Positions 1-7,072 of a stretch of DNA of 47,073 bases are shown one piece after another. The translations under genes were made by a program, and so were the position numbers. Every line of letters starts with the position of its first letter. The first letter of the stretch is position 1. Below the pieces are notes generated by a model. That model saw only the letters and a list, made by a program, of their open reading frames with translations. It was not told where the DNA came from and searched no databases. This DNA is from Kiritimatiellia bacterium (GTDB taxonomy: Bacteria > Verrucomicrobiota > Kiritimatiellia > RFP12 > UBA1067), in assembly GCA_017405115.1 (NCBI GenBank), contig JAFRBA010000060.1:1-47073 (forward strand), given 5' to 3'.

Positions 1-4
1 CCCC

Positions 5-33
5 TTGCGTCGTTTGGGAGAATATGGTATCAT
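5..33 (+). promoter_or_regulatory. Promoter of the first surface-protein operon
   Basis: TTGCGT (5-10) and TATCAT (28-33) are separated by 17 bp. The -10 is preceded by ATATGG, the same extended -10 context seen at other promoters in this window. The predicted transcript starts near 40, giving a leader of about 110 nt before the ATG at 152. No better promoter is visible upstream of that gene. Prediction from sequence only. Confidence 0.6.
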
Positions 34-116
34 TCTCTCGTTCTCGTGATGGGATGGCATTGGCTGGGTGGTCGGTGCGGACATCCCGTCATGGCAGGGC
101 AGGGCGTGTGCACGGG

Positions 117-144
117 CGCATAACCCTACTCAATTGGGAAAGTT
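117..144 (+). repeat. 28-bp element, copy A, in a 5' leader
   Basis: CGCATAACCCTAC, four variable bases (TCAA), then TTGGGAAAGTT. The reverse complement of 46941-46968 has the same 13-bp and 11-bp blocks with AGGG in the middle, so 24 of 28 positions match. Copy A ends 7 nt before the ATG at 152 and covers the region where a ribosome binding site should lie. I found no third copy in the window. Confidence 0.8.
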
Positions 145-151
145 GTACTCT

Positions 152-3043
152 ATGGTAAAGTTCTGCTACAACAACGCTGTCGGGAGAGCGGCGAGGGCCG
201 CAGTTGCGGTCCTTGCGCTTGGAGCGGCATCGGCGGCATCGGCGGCGACGTGGACCAACGGCAACTGGTCCGTCGCCGAGAACTGGGCGGAGGGCGTGGT
301 GCCAGACGCAGGAGCGGCGGTGACGATAGACAACGCAACCGCCGGCGCGACGTTCAACGTGGACGTGGATTCGGTCTCCATAAGTTCGCTGACCTTCGCT
401 TCCGGCGGAAAGCAGTGCTACGTGGTGGGCGGCACTCTGAACATCTCGGCGTCAGCCGCCGTCGTCGCCAACCACTCCATGACGATCTCGAATTCCCTCG
501 TGCTGTCCCATGCGACGACAAAGCTGCAAGCCGCTACCAGCGGGCGCAGCTACTATTGCGGCGACGTCACCCTGACACATGCGACGGGCGACCTCTACAG
601 CTTTGGCAAGGGCGGCAGCACCTTTTGCGGAACCGTGACCGTGCCGCGAGACTTCCGCCCTGGCGGCGGCGCCCTTTGGCAGGGCGGCAGTAACCACTAC
701 TTTTACGGCCCGCTGAAGTGCCGCCACGTGCTGAACGCCTCGTCGTACGACGACACGACCTACCACTACGAATCCACTTCCAACAGCTGGACCTACTTCG
801 AGACCGGCAACTACGTTAGGAACGCGGTCGCCACGGACGGCGCATTGCCGGGGACGACAGTCCTGCGCGCATACGGGAGCGACTACTATTCTGGCGGCAC
901 ATGCAACCTGAATGGCACCGACCAGACGATCGACAGGCTGAGCGGCACCACGAAGAAGCTTACCGTGAACGGCGGCTCGACCGCGATGACGCTGACCCTA
1001 TGCGCGACGGCCAGCGACACTTCGAAGGCGGTGCTGAACGGTTCGCTCTCGCTCGTCTATGCGCCTACGGACTCAAGCTGCGCCCAGACGATCAACGGCG
1101 GCGAATGCTCGATGAACGGCTCGCTGACGGTTTCGAACGGCACGTTCCGCGTCTCCGGGGCGTCGTCGCTCGCGAACGTGAAGCGCATCGTCGTCGCGGA
1201 CGGCGCTACGTTCGACTTTGCGGTCTCGGCGACGAACGCGCTCGTCGGCGTCACGAACATCGTCCTCGGCGCGGGGGCGCATTTCACCATCGCCGCGTCC
1301 GCCGTGACGCCGTTCTCGGCGTCCGCCGTCACGCTGGAGGCGGATTCCACTGCAACGTTCGACCTGCCGGAGGGCGCGAACTACCTGTTTGCATCCGCAG
1401 TCGTGGACGGCGTTCCGCTCGACGGCGACACGTACACCGGCGGCGTCGCGCCGTTCTCCGGGACGGGCGAGATAACGGTGCCGGCAGTGGAGAAGCCGAC
1501 GGTCGACGCGACGTGGGACGGCGGCGGCGACGACGACGGCATCGCGACGCCGGGCAACTGGGACGGCAACGAAACGCCGGCGCTCGGCGCGGCTTCGCTC
1601 TATCCGCTTTTCGCCACGGGCGGAACGCAGGCGACGATCGACCGCGCGCTCGACTTCAAGGGCGTCCACTTCGGCGGAGCGTCGGGGAGGTTCGATCTCG
1701 TGTCCGGCGGTGGCGCGGCGAACCTTGCCGTGCGGCAGCTGGGCTTCGCCGTTGACGCGACGCACACGAACGCGGTGGACGTGCCGGTGAAGGTGAAGAG
1801 CGACCAGACGTGGAGCATTGGCGCGAATTCGACGCTACAGTTCAAGCAGCCCGTCGCGATGGACGTGGCGTATGCCGTGACGGTCGCCGGCTCCGGCGTC
1901 ACGACGGGTTCCGTCGACACCAAGCGGCAGACAAGCGTCTTGCGGATCGACGGGGACAACGGCTTCCTCGGCGACGTCACGATCAACAACGCGCTTGTCA
2001 ACGTCTATTCCACGACGAACGCCTTCGGACCCGCAAGCGACACGACCGTCACGCTCTCGGATTCAATGCTCTACCTTCACGGAAGCGTGATCGAGCGTCC
2101 AGTCAAGCTCAATGGACAGAACAACGAATACTACTGGTTCAGGCCATACGGCACGAACGTGTTCACCAAGATGTTCACGCAAACCTGCATTTACTGGAGG
2201 CCGGAGCTAAAAGGCAAAGTCATCACTGAAGGCGGCGTCACCGTGCAATGCGACGTCTTCTTCAACGGCGACGCGGGCACGGAGTGGATTGTTCGCGGAA
2301 AGCCATGGAAGCATACGGGAACTACCTCGGCGTACTGCCGGCTGGAAGTGAACAGCAGCTCCATCCGATTCGAAGTGGACGGCAACTTGATGCCGTACCT
2401 GTTCCTGAATGGCGGCCAGGTGCACTGCGAAGTGGACGATCCGTTCAACGGGAGGCCGGCCATCCAGTTGCAATGCAACAAACCAAACTCGACCTTGCAC
2501 CTGCATGGGCACGAGGTATCGTTTGGCACGATGGCCACCATGACGGCCGGCAGGATAGACAGCGACCTGCCAGGCATCCTGCGCCTTACCGCGCATAGCA
2601 CCACGATCACGAACAAGGCCGTGCGCTTCACGGGCGAGGCGGGATTCGAGATGGGCGGAACTGGAGCGGTGGTGTTCACGAACGCGATTGAGTCTGCAGG
2701 GCGCGTCGGCGTGACGAAGGGACGGCTGGAGTTCACCGAGACGGGCAGCTGGCTGAACTGCACGAACGTGACAGCGAGCGGGACGGGGCGGCTCAAGCTC
2801 GGACAGTCCAAGGTCTTCCACAGGCGCGCGAACCTGACGATTGTCGACAGCGGCGTGGTTGAGCTCGCGGAGGGCGTGAGCCATAGATTCCGCCACGCCT
2901 TCATTGACGGCGTGGAGGTAAAACCCGGCCTGTACTCCGGCGCGGAAGGGCCGAGCTCGGCGGACAAGACATACGCCGCGCACTTCGCGGGCAAGGGCGC
3001 GATCCGCGTGTGCGGCAACGGTTTCCTGCTGGTGTTCCACTGA
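152..3043 (+). CDS. Secreted beta-strand-repeat surface protein
   Basis: This 963-residue protein is probably an exported surface or adhesin-like protein. The ATG at 152 is chosen because it opens a clear Sec signal peptide (basic n-region, then an Ala/Val/Leu core, AxA-type cleavage near residue 30); the in-frame upstream start at 68 adds 28 unlike residues. The mature part is low in charge and rich in Gly, Thr, Ser and Asn. It has two units of the 'TW.. GNW.. NW ..G.VP' type found in autotransporter-associated beta-strand repeats, at the N-terminus and around residue 450. No autotransporter barrel is visible. It ends GFLLVFH, close to the GFLLMLW end of the beta-helix protein at 11026-13122. 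Its stop codon overlaps the next start (TGATG), so the downstream genes are probably coupled. Ligand and function are unknown. Confidence 0.8.
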   Translation: MVKFCYNNAVGRAARAAVAVLALGAASAASAATWTNGNWSVAENWAEGVVPDAGAAVTIDNATAGATFNVDVDSVSISSLTFASGGKQCYVVGGTLNISASAAVVANHSMTISNSLVLSHATTKLQAATSGRSYYCGDVTLTHATGDLYSFGKGGSTFCGTVTVPRDFRPGGGALWQGGSNHYFYGPLKCRHVLNASSYDDTTYHYESTSNSWTYFETGNYVRNAVATDGALPGTTVLRAYGSDYYSGGTCNLNGTDQTIDRLSGTTKKLTVNGGSTAMTLTLCATASDTSKAVLNGSLSLVYAPTDSSCAQTINGGECSMNGSLTVSNGTFRVSGASSLANVKRIVVADGATFDFAVSATNALVGVTNIVLGAGAHFTIAASAVTPFSASAVTLEADSTATFDLPEGANYLFASAVVDGVPLDGDTYTGGVAPFSGTGEITVPAVEKPTVDATWDGGGDDDGIATPGNWDGNETPALGAASLYPLFATGGTQATIDRALDFKGVHFGGASGRFDLVSGGGAANLAVRQLGFAVDATHTNAVDVPVKVKSDQTWSIGANSTLQFKQPVAMDVAYAVTVAGSGVTTGSVDTKRQTSVLRIDGDNGFLGDVTINNALVNVYSTTNAFGPASDTTVTLSDSMLYLHGSVIERPVKLNGQNNEYYWFRPYGTNVFTKMFTQTCIYWRPELKGKVITEGGVTVQCDVFFNGDAGTEWIVRGKPWKHTGTTSAYCRLEVNSSSIRFEVDGNLMPYLFLNGGQVHCEVDDPFNGRPAIQLQCNKPNSTLHLHGHEVSFGTMATMTAGRIDSDLPGILRLTAHSTTITNKAVRFTGEAGFEMGGTGAVVFTNAIESAGRVGVTKGRLEFTETGSWLNCTNVTASGTGRLKLGQSKVFHRRANLTIVDSGVVELAEGVSHRFRHAFIDGVEVKPGLYSGAEGPSSADKTYAAHFAGKGAIRVCGNGFLLVFH

Positions 3044-4362
3044 TGGCGACGCGCGTTTTTCCTTTCGCGGCTTCGTCCTTGACGAATCGAGTTCCACGCA
3101 AGGCGGGAGGCTGGCGGCTCGTTGCGGTTTGCGCGGCGGCGGTCGCCGCGTTCACGGCGGGGGCGCAGGGAGTCGCCGCCGAAACTCCCCGCGTTCTCGA
3201 CTGCCACGACTTCTGCTACTACCGCTGGCGCGGCGCTGGCGAGACGTTCGCGATGGTCACGGCCGTGCTCACGAACAGCCCGGCGCTGCGGAAGAAGTTC
3301 TGGGACAAGGTGGCGTCGGACACCACGCCCGTCATATACCAGCTCACGTTCCCCAAGACGCCTGGGTGGCGGTACAATCTGCCGACTAACATGACGGTGG
3401 CAATCAGCGCGATCGACGAGTTCTTCGCGCCCGGCGACGGAGTGACGCCATGCCCCGAGAAGCTCTTCGCGGTAACGCCGAGCGAGGAAAACATCGACTG
3501 GGCGGGGCAGGTAGAAATGCAGAACGCCATCTACGACCACCTCAAGAACAAGTACGGCGTGAGGACCTACCAATGGCTCACCGAACCATACAAGCCCAGG
3601 CTCAACATCCGGGCCGACGGCTGGGTGTTCGACGCCTACCACATAGAGGAACCGCAGAAGTTCCACGCGCACGTCGAGAGCTTCGTCCTCACGGGCGTGC
3701 CCGTCGTGGCGTGCCTTTGGGCGAGCGGCCATTTCTCGAAGTACTATCCCGACAAGTCGTGGGACGAGTTGACGCGCTTCACGCTGGAGCGTGTCGCGAT
3801 CTGCAGGACGCTCGATCTGCCGGTGGTGCTCTTCGCCGTCGCGGGACGGCTGGGGCAGGTGGACTTGTGGTTCAAGGACGCCGACAACCCGGGCGAACGC
3901 TACTATCGCGAGACGATCAAGCGCCACCTCGCCGCGATCCCGCAACTGGATCGGCCGGCGTGGAAGCCCGCGAAGAAGACCTGGACCGTGGCCTCCAACG
4001 GCGTCGCAGGGGCGAAGATCGACCTGAAGAAGTTCACGCTGACGAAGGAGACGACGTTCGGCGACGTGCATGAATGGAAGCTCACGAGCAGGGGGCTTGA
4101 ACTGACTGCGAAATCGGGCAGGCTTTCGTGGAACTTGCGCACCGTTGGCGGAGCGAGCGGCGGGCGGCTGACGCTGCGCCACTCGGCGGGGGCAAAGGGC
4201 AGGTTCTGCGGCATGGAGCTTTCTGCGGACGGCGTCACCGAAGTGGAGTGCGAGGAGTTCGACGCGCGCCCGGCGTTTCTGGAGGCGGAGGCGCCGATCG
4301 TGCTCCAGGAGATTTCATTTGAAGGCGAAGGCCTGGTTGAGAAAAAGGAGAACAAGCAATGA
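3043..4362 (+). CDS. Secreted protein of unrecognised family, paralogue 1
   Basis: A 439-residue protein. The ATG overlaps the TGA of the preceding gene, and a hydrophobic segment around residues 30-45 looks like a rather long signal peptide or anchor. I do not recognise the family. The core resembles a TIM-barrel hydrolase: alternating helices and strand ends carrying acidic residues, such as TPSEEN, QWLTEP, DGWVFDAY and SFVLTGVPVV. The C-terminal 100 residues look like a small beta domain. The whole protein aligns with the next gene (shared motifs FxYYRWxGxGETF, QLTFPKT, YGVxTYQWLTEP, FYRETIK-like). The context of secreted glycosidases suggests a glycan-directed role, but that is inference only. 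Confidence 0.75.
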   Translation: MATRVFPFAASSLTNRVPRKAGGWRLVAVCAAAVAAFTAGAQGVAAETPRVLDCHDFCYYRWRGAGETFAMVTAVLTNSPALRKKFWDKVASDTTPVIYQLTFPKTPGWRYNLPTNMTVAISAIDEFFAPGDGVTPCPEKLFAVTPSEENIDWAGQVEMQNAIYDHLKNKYGVRTYQWLTEPYKPRLNIRADGWVFDAYHIEEPQKFHAHVESFVLTGVPVVACLWASGHFSKYYPDKSWDELTRFTLERVAICRTLDLPVVLFAVAGRLGQVDLWFKDADNPGERYYRETIKRHLAAIPQLDRPAWKPAKKTWTVASNGVAGAKIDLKKFTLTKETTFGDVHEWKLTSRGLELTAKSGRLSWNLRTVGGASGGRLTLRHSAGAKGRFCGMELSADGVTEVECEEFDARPAFLEAEAPIVLQEISFEGEGLVEKKENKQ

Positions 4363-6050
4363 AGACTGAAATGGGCAGACTCGCGGCGGTTTGCGCGGTG
4401 GTGATTTGCGCGACCGCGCTCGGCGCGACATCGGACGTGAACTTGAAGGACCGCGCGCTCGGCGGCAATGACTTCAGCTACTACCGCTGGTCCGGCGCAG
4501 GCGAGACTTTCGTGATGACGACCGCCGCCGTCACGACGAATCTGGAACGGCGCGCCAAGTTCTGGAAACGGGTGGAGTTCGCGACCGTCCCGACAATCTT
4601 CCAGCTCACGTTCCCGAAGACGGCGCCAGACTGGAAGCAGAAGCTGCCGAAGACTGCGGAGGAGGCCGTCGCCGCCATCGACGCGTTCTTCGCGCCGGGC
4701 GAAGGCTTGGAGCCGTGCCCGAAGAAGATATACGCCGTGACGCCGTGCGAGGAGAACGTGACATGGGAGGGCCAGACCGAAGTGCAGAACGCAATAGCCA
4801 GGCACCTCAGAGCCAAGTACGGCGTGAAGACCTACCAGTGGCTGACCGAGCCGATGAAGCCCACGCTTGCGATACAGGCCGACGGCTGGGTGTTCGACGC
4901 GTACTGCATCACCGACCCCGGTTCGTTCTACGCGCACCTTGAAAGCTTCGTCCTCACCGGCGTGCCGGTGGTGCCGTGCATCTGGGCGAGCGGGCACTTC
5001 TGCAAGTACCACACGAACAGGACCTGGGACGACCTGACGCGCTTCACGGTGGAGCGGATGGACATGTGCCGCGCACTCGATCTGCCGGTGATGGTGTTCT
5101 CGGTGGCTGGCAAGTCGGGCAGCGTGGGGGCGTGGTTCGGGAAGACCGACGATCCTGGCGAACGCTACTACCGCGAGACGATCAAGCACTACCTCTCCGC
5201 CGTGCCGACGATGCCAAAGGCGTCTTGGAGGCCGGTGCAGAAGACGTGGCGCGCGAACGTCAAGCGCGACGGCACGGTGCGGTCCAAGGTGGACTTGAAG
5301 TCGTTCGGGCTTGTGGACGAAACGACGTTCGACGACGTCCGGGCGTGGCGGCTCGCCGACACGGGACTGAATCTCGTCGCCGGCCGAGGCCGGCTCTCAT
5401 GGCAGATGCGTCCGCAGGGGCGCGTTCGCAAGGGGCGGTTCTCGCTGCGCCATTCGCCGAACGCCAAGGGGACGTTCTGCGGCAGGCCGCTTTCGCCAAG
5501 GGGCCTTACGGAGATGGACGTCGGCGAGTTCGACTGCAAGACGCTGGTGCTGGACGCCACGGCGCCGATCACGCTTACGGAGCTCTCGTTCTTCGGAGAA
5601 GGCGATTGCAGCGTCGAGGTCGTGGGCGTGGAGATGGACACCTCGTACGGGCGCACGGATTACCGCCGCCAGTTCGCGTTTGACTCCGAAGAGGCGGCGC
5701 AAGCCGGCGAGAAAGGCCACGTGGCGAGGAAGCGCGTGGTGCGGAAGGTGCTGCTGCCGGGATGCGGCGGCAAGCTGATGGTCGAGGCAAAGGCGTTCGC
5801 CCACAAGTCGTATGCAGGATCGGTGAAGATGTGGCTGTCGCTCGACGGCGAGACGCCGCTGGCGGAGGTGGCGACTGCGGGCGACAACAAGGTCTGGCAT
5901 GACCTGTCGATAGAGCACAAGATAGCCGATGGCGTGGACGCGGTGTACCTGGTCTTTGATGTCGTTGTGTCGTGTGGCGTCAACACGGGCGCGACGGCTG
6001 GCGCGAAAGTGACGACCTGCGACTTCAAGTTTCGCCCCGAGCATCCGTAG
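4359..6050 (+). CDS. Secreted protein of unrecognised family, paralogue 2, with extra C-terminal domain
   Basis: A 563-residue paralogue of the gene just upstream, overlapping it by 4 nt (ATGA), so the pair is translationally coupled. A Sec signal peptide is clear (residues 1-25, ending ALGA). The first 410 or so residues match paralogue 1. The last 150 residues form an extra domain with a VYLVFDVVVS strand, reminiscent of carbohydrate-binding CBM6-like jelly rolls. A tandem duplication followed by gain (or loss in the partner) of a binding domain explains the pair. The 3' end overlaps the convergent AraC gene by 26 nt. Function is unknown; a glycoside hydrolase is a reasonable guess from context. 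Confidence 0.75.
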   Translation: MKTEMGRLAAVCAVVICATALGATSDVNLKDRALGGNDFSYYRWSGAGETFVMTTAAVTTNLERRAKFWKRVEFATVPTIFQLTFPKTAPDWKQKLPKTAEEAVAAIDAFFAPGEGLEPCPKKIYAVTPCEENVTWEGQTEVQNAIARHLRAKYGVKTYQWLTEPMKPTLAIQADGWVFDAYCITDPGSFYAHLESFVLTGVPVVPCIWASGHFCKYHTNRTWDDLTRFTVERMDMCRALDLPVMVFSVAGKSGSVGAWFGKTDDPGERYYRETIKHYLSAVPTMPKASWRPVQKTWRANVKRDGTVRSKVDLKSFGLVDETTFDDVRAWRLADTGLNLVAGRGRLSWQMRPQGRVRKGRFSLRHSPNAKGTFCGRPLSPRGLTEMDVGEFDCKTLVLDATAPITLTELSFFGEGDCSVEVVGVEMDTSYGRTDYRRQFAFDSEEAAQAGEKGHVARKRVVRKVLLPGCGGKLMVEAKAFAHKSYAGSVKMWLSLDGETPLAEVATAGDNKVWHDLSIEHKIADGVDAVYLVFDVVVSCGVNTGATAGAKVTTCDFKFRPEHP

Positions 6051-6966
6051 CATCCATTCGCCACCCCCGCCCTTGTCCTCGCATTTGAGCGTGTGCCGCG
6101 CGGTACTCCGCCGCGGAAGTGCTCGTGTGCTTCTTGAAGAAGTGCGAAAAGTACCACGTCGAGTTGAAGCCAAGCGTCTCGGCGATTTCAGCGATGGGCA
6201 TTGTGCTCGACCGCAGCAGGTTCTTGGCCCACGCGAGGCGAATGCCAAGTTGGTATTGGAGCGGAGACGATCCTGTTTCTTTCGTGAAGAGGTAGCGGAA
6301 AGAGCGGTATTTCAAACCAAGCGACTCCGCAAGCGACTCGAAGTCTATTGTCGCGTTTGAATGTTCGGTTATGTATGTCTGCGCGCGGTGGACCAGCTCT
6401 GCGTTCGACGTGCTGGATCCGTCGCCCGAATGGGCGTCCGCCAGCGCGGCGACGAGCACCGGAATCTGCGCGGCCGCGGTGTACACGTTGTTGTGTCCGC
6501 TTTCGAGAATGTAGGTTACGGTGTCGAGAAAAAGCTGGTGGAATCGGCTGTCTGCTGACAGATCCCGCACTTCGCCGCCCGAGTCAAATCCGGCGCCACC
6601 GACAAGCCTCGTTGCAAGATCGCCGTTGAAGCCAATGCATAGCGTCGTCCATCCAGTTGCCGGATCCGGCCTGTAGCGGTGCCAGCATTCCGGTGGAATG
6701 ACTATCAAGGAGCCGCGCTCCACCCTGAACCGCCGCCGACTGAATTCCACCGTGCCGCACCCGCTTTCGATCAGCGATATCTGCCATTCGTGCAGTACGC
6801 GTCCGACATCCCAGCTGAAGTAGTATTCGTCGGGATGCTCGCGGGACGGGAACTCCGCTCCGGGTTCGCTCCGGCTGTGGCCAACATATGTCGCGTATAG
6901 CCCCCACTTCCTCTGCGTGGCGTTGACGGGGAAGTACCTAAAGGAGTATCTGTAGGGTGAGTTCAT
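6025..6966 (-). CDS. AraC-family transcriptional regulator
   Basis: A 313-residue cytoplasmic regulator. The N-terminal half is a cupin-type AraC ligand-binding domain (HEWQISLIESG...GSLIVIPPECWHRY). The C-terminal 100 residues are a double helix-turn-helix AraC domain, with the second helix-turn-helix around IAEIAETLGFNSTWYFSHFFKKHT. The start at 6966 is chosen because the domain begins there and a -10 box (TATCAT) lies just 6 nt upstream, implying a leaderless message; longer in-frame extensions contain no recognisable domain. It is divergent from the isomerase/GH106 operon at 7073 and is its likely regulator. Base composition is visibly lower in GC than the enzyme genes. Confidence 0.9.
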   Translation of the reverse strand: MNSPYRYSFRYFPVNATQRKWGLYATYVGHSRSEPGAEFPSREHPDEYYFSWDVGRVLHEWQISLIESGCGTVEFSRRRFRVERGSLIVIPPECWHRYRPDPATGWTTLCIGFNGDLATRLVGGAGFDSGGEVRDLSADSRFHQLFLDTVTYILESGHNNVYTAAAQIPVLVAALADAHSGDGSSTSNAELVHRAQTYITEHSNATIDFESLAESLGLKYRSFRYLFTKETGSSPLQYQLGIRLAWAKNLLRSSTMPIAEIAETLGFNSTWYFSHFFKKHTSTSAAEYRAAHAQMRGQGRGWRMDATDARGET

Positions 6967-6972
6967 GGGCGT

Positions 6973-6978
6973 ATGATA
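6973..6978 (-). promoter_or_regulatory. Extended -10 of the AraC gene (leaderless)
   Basis: On the minus strand the sequence reads ATATGG-TATCAT, then six bases, then ATG. The start codon therefore falls at the expected transcription start. TTGCGC lies 18 bp upstream as a weak -35. Confidence 0.6.
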
Positions 6979-6987
6979 CCATATCTT

Positions 6988-7015
6988 TGTCAAAAAGCGC
7001 AAGTATGTCAAAAAG
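6988..7015. promoter_or_regulatory. Candidate AraC operator: two direct repeats
   Basis: TGTCAAAAAG occurs at 6988-6997 and again at 7006-7015, 18 bp apart, between the divergent AraC gene and the isomerase operon. Pairs of direct half-sites are typical of AraC-family binding sites. The copies overlap the regulator's own promoter and lie upstream of the operon's -35. Confidence 0.45.
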
Positions 7016-7020
7016 GAGTG

Positions 7021-7050
7021 TTGCGTGTGAGGCGAATGTTTTGGTATCAT
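7021..7050 (+). promoter_or_regulatory. Promoter of the 16-kb glycan operon
   Basis: TTGCGT (7021-7026) and TATCAT (7045-7050) are 18 bp apart; the -10 is preceded by TTTTGG. The predicted start is near 7057, directly before the GAGGAG ribosome binding site of the isomerase homologue. Confidence 0.6.
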
Positions 7051-7072
7051 TTGCGGCGTGAGGAGAAAAAAG

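Noticed and set aside
68..151. Upstream in-frame start for the first surface protein
   Set aside because: The 28 extra residues place a polar stretch before a normal signal peptide and run through the 28-bp element.
2191..4182. Long open frame of 663 codons on the minus strand
   Set aside because: It lies antisense to two well-supported secreted proteins; its translation is Arg/His/Val-rich and has no domain. High GC leaves many long shadow frames.
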